Positions 54,378 through 63,191 of a DNA stretch of 64,000 nt are shown here, piece by piece. The DNA lies in contig CALVSY010000003.1 of the NCBI GenBank assembly GCA_944359725.1, positions 1-64,000 on the forward strand. Reading direction: 5' to 3'. Positions within the stretch are counted from its first letter, which is position 1; each line of letters opens with the position of its first letter. This DNA is from an uncultured Bacilli bacterium (GTDB lineage: Bacteria; Bacillota_I; Bacilli_A; RF39; UBA660). The notes beneath the pieces were generated by a model. It saw nothing but the letters and a program-made list of their open reading frames with translations. It was not told where the DNA came from and searched no databases. The position numbers were made by a program, and so were the translations under genes.

Positions 54378-54405
54378 AAAAAAACAGACTAATTATTAGT
54401 CTGTT
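54378..54405 (-). terminator. tRNA-Gly terminator
   Basis: A near-perfect stem (54383-54392 with 54396-54405); on the minus strand it is followed by seven T's. Confidence 0.8.
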
Positions 54406-54415
54406 AACTTTTATA

Positions 54416-54489
54416 TGGAGCAGGTGAGGAGAATCGAACTCCCGTATACAGCTTGGAAGGCTGTGGTTCTACCATTAAACTACACCTGC
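54416..54489 (-). tRNA. tRNA-Gly (TCC)
   Basis: 74 bases with encoded CCA, minus strand. Acceptor GCAGGTG pairs with CACCTGC. Anticodon TCC in loop CTTCCAA. Intact. Confidence 0.94.
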
Positions 54490-54536
54490 ATTAAGTAGGC
54501 ATTTTTAATTATACTTATTTTTAAGATATTGTCAAT

Positions 54537-54547
54537 AGCCTTCCAAG
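54537..54547 (+). repeat. inverted tRNA-Gly fragment, anticodon arm
   Basis: AGCCTTCCAAG, identical to 11 bases of the tRNA-Gly anticodon arm, on the opposite strand to the gene and 47 bases outside it. Confidence 0.55.
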
Positions 54548-54639
54548 AAAAAATGAAAAGAATTTAGAAAACTATTACATGATTATTATATGCTAATTAT
54601 TTTAAAATTATTAAATATTTATTTACTTAGTTTATTACC

Positions 54640-54669
54640 CATACACCATAGCCTTTAGATGTATATAAT
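54640..54669 (+). promoter_or_regulatory. cotJ promoter region
   Basis: CATACA at 54640-54645 resembles a sporulation SigE -10, and TATAAT at 54664-54669 a housekeeping -10. Neither has a convincing -35. Confidence 0.35.
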
Positions 54670-54687
54670 AGGCTAGGAGGTAAGAAA

Positions 54688-55200
54688 ATGACAGAAAATT
54701 ATACATATGGTATGGATGATATTTTGTATAGAACATTTATGATGCCCGCTGTTATGCCAAACAATACCAATTTAAACACTCAAATGAACATGATAAGTAA
54801 AACAAATACTAATGCTAGTTTTAATAATCAAAACATGATGAATAAAAACAATAAGTTTTTAAGCCCTAAGGAAGGTTTTTTAAGGGGTAACATGGAAGCA
54901 GGAACTTATATTCCATATAAAAACATGACTTATATTCCAACAAAAGTAAATACACCAAGAGAAAGTGATTTATATAAGTTACAAGAAATAGCTTTTGCAG
55001 CTCATGACATTAATCTTTATTTAGATACTCATCCAAATGATACTAATGCAATAAAATTGTACAACGAATATAATAAGCAGGAGAGAATGCTTAATGATCA
55101 ATATGAAAGGAAATATGGTCCGGTTGATTTATCTGACACAGAAGGCCTTAGCATGACGCCTTGGGCTTGGATAGAAAATCCTTGGCCATGGAATGAGTAG
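54688..55200 (+). CDS. spore coat CotJA-CotJB fusion
   Basis: 170 residues, site AGGAGGT. Residues ~1-65 are Asn/Met-rich. ~66-85 (GNMEAGTYIPYKNMTYIP) resembles CotJA. ~90-170 is a full CotJB: LYKLQEIAFAAHDINLYLDT, HPND, YNEYNKQ, YGPVDL and the C-terminal WAWIENPWPWNE. CotJA and CotJB are normally separate genes before cotJC; here one frame covers both. They belong to the mother-cell inner coat. CotJC follows 11 bases later. Confidence 0.85.
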   Translation: MTENYTYGMDDILYRTFMMPAVMPNNTNLNTQMNMISKTNTNASFNNQNMMNKNNKFLSPKEGFLRGNMEAGTYIPYKNMTYIPTKVNTPRESDLYKLQEIAFAAHDINLYLDTHPNDTNAIKLYNEYNKQERMLNDQYERKYGPVDLSDTEGLSMTPWAWIENPWPWNE

Positions 55201-55211
55201 GGGGTATAAAT

Positions 55212-55775
55212 ATGTGGAAGTATTCAAAAAAATTACAATATCCAATAGATATTAAGAAAAAGAACCTAAAAATGGCAAAGGCCGTTATAAGTCAGTACGG
55301 TGGTGCACAAGGCGAACTTGGTGCCGCACTTAGATATTTAAACCAAAGATACACGATGCCTGATGCAAAAGGAAGAGCACTTTTAAATGACATTGGAACG
55401 GAAGAGCTTGCTCACGTTGAAATGATTTGTACGATGGTAAGTCAAATGATGAAAGGAGCAACTATAGAAGAGTTAAAAGCAGCAGGACTAGAGGGAAACT
55501 ATACCGAGCATGGTTTAGCATTATTTCCAACTGATGCTAACGGAGTTCCTTGGACAGCAACATATATTTCAACGACTGGTGATCCAGTAGCAGATTTAGA
55601 AGAGGATTTGGCCGCTGAACAAAAAGCACGTGCAATCTATGAGCATTTAATTGACTTATCCGATGATCCAGATATTACCGGACCATTACTATGGCTAAGA
55701 CAAAGAGAAATAGTTCACTATAACAGGTTTAAAGAGTTATCAGATGAATATAAAGCTAAATATTATTATAAATAA
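55212..55775 (+). CDS. cotJC: spore coat protein CotJC, manganese-catalase-like
   Basis: 187 residues, full length. MWKYSKKLQYPI at the N-terminus, GGAQGELGAALRYLNQRYTMPD near 30-52, GTEELAHVEMI near 64, and C-terminal LRQREIVHYNRF near 165. The Glu and His residues in these helices form the di-manganese ferritin-like site of Mn catalases. It may detoxify peroxide in the coat. Ends in a terminator shared with the convergent gene. Confidence 0.95.
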   Translation: MWKYSKKLQYPIDIKKKNLKMAKAVISQYGGAQGELGAALRYLNQRYTMPDAKGRALLNDIGTEELAHVEMICTMVSQMMKGATIEELKAAGLEGNYTEHGLALFPTDANGVPWTATYISTTGDPVADLEEDLAAEQKARAIYEHLIDLSDDPDITGPLLWLRQREIVHYNRFKELSDEYKAKYYYK

Positions 55776-55777
55776 AA

Positions 55778-55808
55778 AGCTTACGAGTTTAGCTCGTAAG
55801 TTTTTTTA
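55778..55808. terminator. bidirectional terminator
   Basis: An 8-bp stem (55780-55787 with 55793-55800) flanked by A's and T's, usable by cotJC and the minus-strand gene. Confidence 0.85.
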
Positions 55809-56243
55809 ATACGTTAATGGATTAATATCAAAGTTTAGGTTTTCTATTTCATCTTTAACTTTTAAATCATTAAGTATTTGCCTGTTATCAATAAGTACGT
55901 TTTCTTTTACATAAGAAAAATGATATATTATGTAATCTTTTAAATCTTTAAAGTTGTAACTTGCAAGTGGGCTTTCATTTAAAGCAAGTGATACGTCTTT
56001 TACTAGTTTTTTTATTATTTTTTCTTTTATGCTTTTAGAGGATGCTATTATTAATGAACCATTTTGCTTTTGAAAACAAATGCTTAAGTAATCTTTTATA
56101 TCTTCATTATTTATACTTTTAATCTCTATTTCGTAATTTTCACATTCACCTTGTTTTACTAAGCATTCATATTCTTCTTTTAAAACGGTAAAGATCTTTG
56201 CAAAAGCACTAATATAACCTTGCTCATATTCTTTTGTTAGCAT
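55806..56243 (-). CDS. hypothetical protein
   Basis: 145 residues, minus strand, GGTGAT site. Soluble, helical, acidic; two Cys close to each other (ECLVKQGECEN). The middle (GSLIIASSKSIKEKIIKKLV) could be a strand-helix unit. Family not recognised. Downstream of proS but separated from it by a terminator. Confidence 0.5.
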   Translation of the reverse strand: MLTKEYEQGYISAFAKIFTVLKEEYECLVKQGECENYEIEIKSINNEDIKDYLSICFQKQNGSLIIASSKSIKEKIIKKLVKDVSLALNESPLASYNFKDLKDYIIYHFSYVKENVLIDNRQILNDLKVKDEIENLNFDINPLTY

Positions 56244-56274
56244 TTTATATCACCATTATAATTATATTTATAAT

Positions 56275-56301
56275 AAAAAAACTTATGATTTACTCATAAG
56301 T
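56275..56301 (-). terminator. proS terminator
   Basis: An 8-bp stem (56281-56288 with 56294-56301), followed on the minus strand by six T's. Confidence 0.8.
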
Positions 56302-57738
56302 TTAATATTGTTTAGCCCAGTATATTTTAGTTGTTGCTTTCTTACCGCAGCATACGCACGTTTTATCGCCGGTAGGCTCTTTACCTTCAAAAGGAATGCA
56401 TCTTGATTTTAAACCTAAGTCATCTTTTATTTTGTTTTCACACGCTTCATCACCACACCAGTTAGTAAAGATAAAGCCTTGTTTTTCTTTAGCAATCTTT
56501 GTCATTTCCTCATAATTAGATGCTTCATATATCATGCTGTTACGTCTTTTTAAGGCTCTTTCGTACATGTCATTTTGGATGTTTATTAAAAGTTCATTAA
56601 CTTTCATTACTGCTTCATCAGCAGGCACTTTTATTTTCTCTAAAGTATCACGTCTTACTATTGTAACTATTCCTTCTTTTAAATCACGTTTTCCAACTTC
56701 TATTCTAATAGGATATCCTTTAACCTCAGCCTCAGCAAACTTAAATCCAGGAGTTTTATTTGAGTTATCTATTTTATAAGTAATTAGTGAATCACTTAAA
56801 TCTTCTTTTATAGAATCTACCGTTTTGTTTATCTCCTCATCATCAGAAATAGGAATTATAATTACTTTATATGGTGCTATTCTAGGAGGTAAGACAAGTC
56901 CTCTATTATCACCGTGAACCATAACAAGTGCTCCAATCATTCTAGTTGTACATCCCCAGGATGTTTGATAAGGATATTTTAACTTGTTATCTTTATCTAA
57001 AAACTTAATATCAAATGCTTTTGCAAAACCTTGTCCAAAATAGTGCGAAGTTGCGTTTTGAAGGGCAATGCCATCATACATCATTGCTTCTATTGCGTAG
57101 GTTTCTTCTGCTCCAGCAAACTTTTCTTTATCGGTTTTTTTACCAGTAAAAACAGGTATTGCAAGAATGTTTTTTTGAAAGTCCTCATATATTTTAAGCA
57201 TTCTTAAAGTTTCTTCTTTAGCTTCTTTTTCAGTAGCATGCATGGTGTGACCTTCTTGCCATAAAATCTCACGACTTCTTAAGAAAGGCCTTGTTGTTTT
57301 TTCCCATCTAACAATCGTGCACCACTGGTTATATAAAACAGGTAAGTCACGGTATGATTTAATTATCTTTTTAAAATGTTCGCAAAAAAGAGTTTCAGAA
57401 GTAGGCCTTACGCACATTCTTTCTTCTAGTTTGTTATTACCTCCATAAGTTACCCAAGCTACTTCTGGTGCAAAGCCTAAAACGTGCTCTTTTTCAACAT
57501 TTAAAAGACTTTCTGGTATAAACATAGGCATTTGTACGTTTTCGTGATTGGTGCTTTTAAATTTTTTATCTAATATACTTTGCATGTTTTCCCAAATAGC
57601 ATAGCCATAAGGCCTTATTATCATGCTTCCCTTAACGGATGAATAATCTATTAAGTCAGCTTTTTTAACAACGTCCGTGTACCATTTAGCAAAATCTACA
57701 TCTCTATTTGTTATTTCTTTTACCTGATTATCATTCAT
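56302..57738 (-). CDS. proS: prolyl-tRNA synthetase, archaeal/eukaryotic-type
   Basis: 478 residues, site AGGGAG. This is the short ProS form without the INS editing domain: FAKWYTDVVKKADLIDYS, motif 1 GSMIIRPYGYAIWE, motif 2 NQWCTIVRWEKTTRPFLRSREILWQEGHTMHAT, motif 3 TTRMIGALVMVHGDNRGLVLPP, and a C-terminal zinc-binding region (NWCGDEACE, CVCCGKK) ending in Tyr. Most Bacilli have the long bacterial form; the short one occurs in mycoplasmas, clostridia and some gut lineages. Confidence 0.96.
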   Translation of the reverse strand: MNDNQVKEITNRDVDFAKWYTDVVKKADLIDYSSVKGSMIIRPYGYAIWENMQSILDKKFKSTNHENVQMPMFIPESLLNVEKEHVLGFAPEVAWVTYGGNNKLEERMCVRPTSETLFCEHFKKIIKSYRDLPVLYNQWCTIVRWEKTTRPFLRSREILWQEGHTMHATEKEAKEETLRMLKIYEDFQKNILAIPVFTGKKTDKEKFAGAEETYAIEAMMYDGIALQNATSHYFGQGFAKAFDIKFLDKDNKLKYPYQTSWGCTTRMIGALVMVHGDNRGLVLPPRIAPYKVIIIPISDDEEINKTVDSIKEDLSDSLITYKIDNSNKTPGFKFAEAEVKGYPIRIEVGKRDLKEGIVTIVRRDTLEKIKVPADEAVMKVNELLINIQNDMYERALKRRNSMIYEASNYEEMTKIAKEKQGFIFTNWCGDEACENKIKDDLGLKSRCIPFEGKEPTGDKTCVCCGKKATTKIYWAKQY

Positions 57739-57908
57739 TTTAACACTCCCTATTTGGATAATTCATGTTTAATATTATAGCATATTTTAATAATTTATGA
57801 TAATTATTGAATAAAAAACAAAAATAATGTAAAGAAAAGGAAAATATTACGTCTAATTTAAAATTAAATTAATAAGTGTGATAAAATATTTATAAGAGGT
57901 AAATAAAA

Positions 57909-58616
57909 ATGGAGAAAATATTAATTGATACTAATGAAAAATTAAAAGAGTTTTTAATCCGTTGCGGTATTAATGAACATATTTTTTATCATGCCTCAAA
58001 AATGGATGTAAGTATAATAAGATTATTTAAAGAAAAGATAATTAATAATTATAATTTAAAAACACTTGATGAAGTAACAAAAAACCTACTTGGTGTTTAT
58101 GGAAACTTTATCGCTACATGTTATTGCCATGCATTATTTAATGATGTAAAAAATGAAGTTCCAATAAAAGATAAAACCGGTAAAATAATTACAAAGGCCG
58201 ATATATCATACGTTGATAATGATGGTATGTTAAATTATTGTGAGGTAAAAGCGGCTCATCAAATAATTGATAACATAAGAAATTACGTTGATGAAGATAG
58301 CCCTAAAGAAGGCTTTTACGAAGATAAGGACTTTGAAATAATAAAATATAAAAACATTGGAAAAAAATTAATAACTCAAGTAAAAAAACTAAGTGGTACT
58401 GGTAAAAAAGTAAACGTATTTATATTTAAAGGTTGCTACGTTGATGATGTTATAAAAAGAAAACTAAAAGAATTAAACGTGAGTTTACATGTTATTATGG
58501 TTGACATAAAACAGCTAGAAGATGAAATAACGCGTATGATAATGTTAATAAGACAATCAGTAAATAAAAATGTTATTGTAAGTATAGATGATGAAAACGT
58601 ATTAAAGAAAAGGTGA
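57909..58616 (+). CDS. putative PD-(D/E)XK-type protein
   Basis: 235 residues, site AGAGG. An N-terminal helical half is followed near 95-115 by KADISYVDNDGMLNYCEVKAAH, with the Asp...Glu-x-Lys spacing of PD-(D/E)XK nucleases, then strand-rich NVFIFKGCYV and VIMVDIKQL. Function unknown; could be a repair or defence nuclease. Divergent from proS. Confidence 0.5.
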   Translation: MEKILIDTNEKLKEFLIRCGINEHIFYHASKMDVSIIRLFKEKIINNYNLKTLDEVTKNLLGVYGNFIATCYCHALFNDVKNEVPIKDKTGKIITKADISYVDNDGMLNYCEVKAAHQIIDNIRNYVDEDSPKEGFYEDKDFEIIKYKNIGKKLITQVKKLSGTGKKVNVFIFKGCYVDDVIKRKLKELNVSLHVIMVDIKQLEDEITRMIMLIRQSVNKNVIVSIDDENVLKKR

Positions 58617-58631
58617 TAAATCATCTTTTTT
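58608..58631 (+). terminator. intrinsic terminator
   Basis: A ~8-9 bp stem (58608-58616 with 58621-58629) overlapping the stop codon, T-rich end. Confidence 0.7.
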
Positions 58632-58638
58632 AAATGCA

Positions 58639-58644
58639 TATAAT
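58639..58644 (+). promoter_or_regulatory. murF -10 element
   Basis: TATAAT just after the preceding terminator and 17 bases before the TTG start. Confidence 0.5.
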
Positions 58645-58661
58645 TTAACAGGTGATAAAAA

Positions 58662-60035
58662 TTGGTTAAAATAACGGTTAAAGATGTTTTGGAAAATTGC
58701 GATGCTAAATTATTAATTGGAGATGAAAAAACAGAAATAAAAGAAGGGTTTATAAATTCTAAAGACGTAGTTTCTGGTGGATGTTTTTTTGGAATAAAAG
58801 GGAGTAATACGGATGGTTCTTTATATTATAAAGAGGCTTTTAAAAACGGTGCAAGCATTTGCATTTTAAGTAAATTAAAAGATTTAGATCTAACTGGCTA
58901 TGATGATAAGACGGTTTTAATTTCAAATGACGTAAAAAAATGCTTGCAAGATATTGCCTCCTATAAAAGAAGTTTATTTAAAGGTTATGTAATCGCGGTA
59001 ACCGGAAGCGTTGGAAAAACATCTACTAAAGAGATGATTGCAAACGTTTTAAAACATAAATACAAGGTTTTAAAAACAATTGGTAACCAAAATAGTCAAA
59101 TAGGCCTTCCGCTTACCATTTTAAGATTAAAAGACGAAGACGTTATGATTTTAGAAATGGGTATGAGTGCTTTAGGACATATTCATAATTTATCGGTAAT
59201 TGCAAAACCTGATATCGCACTTATTACAAATGTACATGAAAATCACATTGAAAGTTTAAAAACTAAGGAAAATATTTTTAAAGCAAAAATGGAAATAATT
59301 GATGCCATGAAAACTGGTACTTTAATCGTTAATAACGATGATGAGTTTTTAAGTAAGGTAGATGAAAACGTAAAAGCCGGCATTAAACTTTTAACTTTTG
59401 GAATTAATAATAAAAGTAACGTAATGCCAGATAATATCAAAGATGATTTTATAACTACTTTTGATATAGCAGATATAAAAGACATTAAGGTAAATTTTGG
59501 AACTACTTTTATTTATAATGCATTACCAGCGTTCTTAATAGGTAAGATGCTTGGTTTATCAAGGAGCATGATAAAAGATGGCATAAATGCGTTTACAAGT
59601 CAAAACCATAGGTTAGAAGAGGTTAACATAAATAATAACGTTACTTTAATAGATGATACATATAATGCTTCTTTTGACTCTATTAAGCTTGCTGTTAATT
59701 ATTTAAACAAGTTTAGCAATAGAAAAATAATAGTTTTAGCAGATGTCTTAGAACTTGGAAAAGAATCTAAAAAAATACATAAAAAAATAGGTTATGAACT
59801 ATCTAAAACTAACGCTAGTTATTTAATTACGATAGGAAATTATTCTAAGTTAATTGCAAAGGAAGCAAAAAAACTAGGCTTTAAAGGCAAGTGTAAACAC
59901 TTTAAAAACGAGGTAAAATCACGCAAATATTTAAAATCGTTAATAAAAAAAGATGATGTTATATTACTTAAAGGATCACATGGGATGAATTTGGTTAACT
60001 TGGTTAATTTTTTAAAAGAAGGATTAATGTTTTAA
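58662..60035 (+). CDS. murF: UDP-MurNAc-tripeptide D-Ala-D-Ala ligase
   Basis: Adds D-Ala-D-Ala to the peptidoglycan precursor. 457 residues with a TTG start after AGGTGAT. N-terminal UDP-binding domain; ATP motif TGSVGKTSTKEMI near 110; EMGMSALGHIHNLS near 162; ITNVHENHIES near 188; DDTYNASFDSI near 329. Full length, so this organism builds a wall, unlike mollicutes. Its end overlaps pflA on the other strand by 12 bases. Confidence 0.96.
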   Translation: MVKITVKDVLENCDAKLLIGDEKTEIKEGFINSKDVVSGGCFFGIKGSNTDGSLYYKEAFKNGASICILSKLKDLDLTGYDDKTVLISNDVKKCLQDIASYKRSLFKGYVIAVTGSVGKTSTKEMIANVLKHKYKVLKTIGNQNSQIGLPLTILRLKDEDVMILEMGMSALGHIHNLSVIAKPDIALITNVHENHIESLKTKENIFKAKMEIIDAMKTGTLIVNNDDEFLSKVDENVKAGIKLLTFGINNKSNVMPDNIKDDFITTFDIADIKDIKVNFGTTFIYNALPAFLIGKMLGLSRSMIKDGINAFTSQNHRLEEVNINNNVTLIDDTYNASFDSIKLAVNYLNKFSNRKIIVLADVLELGKESKKIHKKIGYELSKTNASYLITIGNYSKLIAKEAKKLGFKGKCKHFKNEVKSRKYLKSLIKKDDVILLKGSHGMNLVNLVNFLKEGLMF

Positions 60036-60047
60036 TCCTTCTTTTAA
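60014..60047. terminator. bidirectional terminator inside overlapping coding ends
   Basis: A perfect 14-bp stem (60014-60027 with 60032-60045), loop TGTT. It spans the stop codons of both murF and pflA and has T's on either strand. Confidence 0.9.
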
Positions 60048-60737
60048 CATGTCTTCTAACTTTTTACATTTGTCTTGATCCATATCCTTAACATCTTTTA
60101 ATGGATAATCTATTTTTAATTCTTCATATTTATGAACTCCTAAAGTGTGATATGGTAAAAATTCTATTTTTTCTACGTTTTTAATAGGTTTAATAAATTT
60201 AATAAGTTCATCTATATATTCTTTTGTATCGTTTATGCCAGGAACTATTACAACTCGTAACCAAAGTTTTTTATTCATTTTTTCACATAGTTTTATAAAT
60301 TTAGCGGTGTTATCAAAATTGCCAGAAGTCATTTCTTTATAATTTTCTTTATTTGTGCCTTTAATATCTAATAAAACAAGATCAGTATACATTAATACTT
60401 CTTCACAATCAGGAATGCTTCCTGCGGTATCTAAGCAAGTATTAATGTCATTTTGTTTACAAAGCTTTAAGCATTCAAGCAAGAATTCTTTTTGCATTAA
60501 AGGTTCGCCACCGGAGAAGGTAACTCCACCATTTCTTTTGAAATAAGGTTTATAATTTAGTATTTTTTTTACAATTTCTTCTGGCGTATAGTTATCTGCT
60601 TTCCCGTTTAATTTCCATGTTTCCGGATTATGACAAAACTTACATCTTAATGGACATCCTTGCATAAATACTACGAATCTAACACCTGGTCCGTCTACTA
60701 ACCCCATTGTTTCTATACTATTAATTTTTCCAATCAT
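60024..60737 (-). CDS. pflA: pyruvate formate-lyase activating enzyme
   Basis: Radical SAM enzyme that installs the glycyl radical on PFL. 237 residues, site AAGGTGAT. Cluster cysteines C28, C32, C35 (GCPLRCKFCHNPETW), TFSGGEPLMQ near 74. Full length. Downstream of pflB, separated by a terminator, so partly independent. Confidence 0.96.
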   Translation of the reverse strand: MIGKINSIETMGLVDGPGVRFVVFMQGCPLRCKFCHNPETWKLNGKADNYTPEEIVKKILNYKPYFKRNGGVTFSGGEPLMQKEFLLECLKLCKQNDINTCLDTAGSIPDCEEVLMYTDLVLLDIKGTNKENYKEMTSGNFDNTAKFIKLCEKMNKKLWLRVVIVPGINDTKEYIDELIKFIKPIKNVEKIEFLPYHTLGVHKYEELKIDYPLKDVKDMDQDKCKKLEDMLKEGLKH

Positions 60738-60814
60738 TTTTAATCACCTTGTATAATTATATATTAAATGTTTATATTATCCAAGAATTTTCTTTAAAAA
60801 TATTAAATAAACTA

Positions 60815-60851
60815 TAAAAAAAACGTAAGTTTTATAACTACTTACGTTTTT
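60815..60851 (-). terminator. pflB terminator
   Basis: An 11-bp stem (60820-60830 with 60840-60850) followed by T's on the minus strand. Confidence 0.85.
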
Positions 60852-60857
60852 GAATTA

Positions 60858-63083
60858 TTACATTTTTTCATGGAACGTACGTGCGATTACTTCTTTTTTA
60901 TGTTCTAATGATAATTTATCAAATAAAACAGCGTAACCAGATACTCTAATTGTTAAAGTAGGGTACTTACCAGGATTGTTCATTGCATCAATTAATAACT
61001 CACGGTTAAGAACGTTAACGTTTATGTGATGAGCTCCTTTTTCAAAGTATCCATCAAGTACGTTTACTAAGTTTTGAATTTGTTCATCTTTAGAATGACC
61101 TAGTGCACTTGGAACGATAGAAAACGTGTTTGAAATACCGTCTTCACAGCAATTTGTGTATGGCATTTTAGCAACTGAGTTAAGTGAAGCAAGTGCGCCG
61201 CTTGAATCTCTACCATGCATTGGGTTAGCTCCTGGTGCAAATGCTATGCCTGCTTTTCTTCCATCTGGAGTAGATCCAGTTTTCTTACCATACATAACGT
61301 TTGAAGTTATTGTTAAAACGGATAGCGTATGTTTTGCACCACGATATGCTGGATGTTCTTTTAAGTCATTATAGAACTCTTCTAAAAGTTCTTTTCCTAA
61401 TTCGTCAGCTCTATCATCATCATTACCATATTTAGGGAATTCTCCTTCAACTTCAAAGTCAACGGCAATACCATTTTCGTCTCTAATTGGTTTTACTTTT
61501 GCAAACTTTATAGCAGAAAGTGAGTCTATTGCAACTGAAAAACCTGCGATACCAAACGCCATTAAACGATCAACCTTAGTGTCGTGTAGTGCCATTTGAC
61601 CTCTTTCGTAAGCATATTTATCATGCATAAAGTGAATTATGTTCATTGCATCAACGTAAGTTTTAGCAATTTTTTTCATAGCTTTAGAATATGCTTTTCT
61701 AACGGTATCATAATCTAGATATTCATCTAGAATCTTATCTAGTCCATCAACAACTAATTCTTTTTTAATCTCATCATAGCCACCGTTAATTGCATATAAT
61801 AATGTCTTAGCTAAGTTACATCTAGCTCCAAAGAATTGCATTTGCTTACCAACCGTCATAGCAGAAACGCAGCATGCAATAGCATAATCACATCCGTGAA
61901 TAGGTCTCATTAATTCGTCTGATTCATACTGAATAGCATCCGTGTCAATTGATACTTTAGCACAGTATTTTTTGAAGTTTTCAGGCAAATTATCACTCCA
62001 TAAAATAGTTAGGTTAGGTTCAGGTGCTGATCCTAAATTATATAAAGTGTGTAAGTATCTGTATGAGTTTTTAGTAACAAGAGATTTTCCATCTTCTGTC
62101 ATACCACCGATTGATTCGGTAACCCAAGTTGGATCTCCTGCGAATAATTCGTTATAATCAGGAGTTCTTAAGTGTCTTGCCATTCTAAGTTTCATGATGA
62201 ACTGATCTATTATTTCTTGAGCGTCAGTTTCTGTTATCGTGCCGTTTTTTAAATCTCTTTCAAAGTAGATATCTAAGAATGTAGATGTTCTACCTAAACT
62301 CATTGCCGCACCATTATTTTCTTTTATAGCAGCAAGATATCCAAAGTATAACCATTGTGTTGCTTCTTTGGCATTAGATGCGGGTTTAGAAATATCAAAA
62401 CCATAACTTTTAGCCATGTCTTTTATTTCGCCTAAAGCTTTAATTTGTTCTGATACTTCTTCTCTTAGACGAATCATTTCCTCAGTTAACGCTTCTTTTT
62501 CTAGATCAATTAAGTCTTTTTTCTTTTCTTCTATTAGAAAATCAATACCATAAAGGGCAACTCTTCTATAATCGCCAATTATTCTTCCTCTTCCATAAGC
62601 ATCAGGAAGACCTGTTAAAAGTCCTGCGTGTCTTGCTTTTCTAATGTCTGTTGTATAAGCATCAAACACACCTTCGTTATGAGTTTTTCTGTATTCAAAT
62701 CTTTTTTTGAACTCATCATCTAATTCATAACCATATGCTTCTAGTGCTTGTTTTGCCATACGCATTCCACCAAAAGCATTTGTGATTCTTTTTAAAGGCT
62801 CATCAGTTTGAAAACCAACGATTACCTCATCTTCTTTAATTAGGTATCCAGGTTTATAATTATTTATTCCTGATACCGTTTTAGTATCAACGTCATATAT
62901 ACCTTTTTCTATTTCTATTTTTGACATTTTACTATATTTATCATTTAATCTTTTTGTTTTTTCTGTAGGCCCTACTAGAAAACTTTCATCTCCTTTATAT
63001 TCAGTGTAGTTGTCTAATATAAACTGTTTTACATCAATTGTTTGTTTCCAGCTTTCGCCTTTAAAATCTTTCCATGCTTCCAT
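60858..63083 (-). CDS. pflB: formate C-acetyltransferase (pyruvate formate-lyase)
   Basis: Converts pyruvate + CoA to acetyl-CoA + formate without oxygen. 741 residues, site AAGGAGGT. Catalytic Cys pair in IACCVSAM near 404-409, glycyl-radical site RVSGYAV near 712, and the Gly-rich [10 protein letters not shown] before it. Full length. A key fermentation enzyme; marks an anaerobe or facultative anaerobe. Confidence 0.98.
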   Translation of the reverse strand: MEAWKDFKGESWKQTIDVKQFILDNYTEYKGDESFLVGPTEKTKRLNDKYSKMSKIEIEKGIYDVDTKTVSGINNYKPGYLIKEDEVIVGFQTDEPLKRITNAFGGMRMAKQALEAYGYELDDEFKKRFEYRKTHNEGVFDAYTTDIRKARHAGLLTGLPDAYGRGRIIGDYRRVALYGIDFLIEEKKKDLIDLEKEALTEEMIRLREEVSEQIKALGEIKDMAKSYGFDISKPASNAKEATQWLYFGYLAAIKENNGAAMSLGRTSTFLDIYFERDLKNGTITETDAQEIIDQFIMKLRMARHLRTPDYNELFAGDPTWVTESIGGMTEDGKSLVTKNSYRYLHTLYNLGSAPEPNLTILWSDNLPENFKKYCAKVSIDTDAIQYESDELMRPIHGCDYAIACCVSAMTVGKQMQFFGARCNLAKTLLYAINGGYDEIKKELVVDGLDKILDEYLDYDTVRKAYSKAMKKIAKTYVDAMNIIHFMHDKYAYERGQMALHDTKVDRLMAFGIAGFSVAIDSLSAIKFAKVKPIRDENGIAVDFEVEGEFPKYGNDDDRADELGKELLEEFYNDLKEHPAYRGAKHTLSVLTITSNVMYGKKTGSTPDGRKAGIAFAPGANPMHGRDSSGALASLNSVAKMPYTNCCEDGISNTFSIVPSALGHSKDEQIQNLVNVLDGYFEKGAHHINVNVLNRELLIDAMNNPGKYPTLTIRVSGYAVLFDKLSLEHKKEVIARTFHEKM

Positions 63084-63114
63084 TTTATTACCTCCTTATT
63101 TATATCACGTATCT

Positions 63115-63123
63115 ATTATACCA
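63115..63123 (-). promoter_or_regulatory. pflB extended -10 promoter
   Basis: On the minus strand TGGTATAAT, ~30 bases before the ATG. Confidence 0.6.
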
Positions 63124-63133
63124 ACTTTTAATA

Positions 63134-63167
63134 AAATATCAATGTTGCTTTTGCAACATTGATATTT
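63134..63167 (-). terminator. 15-bp perfect hairpin
   Basis: 63134-63148 pairs with 63153-63167, loop TTTT. It follows the permease gene on the minus strand; the T run after it is short. Confidence 0.75.
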
Positions 63168-63191
63168 ATATTATACATACTTTACATTTTT

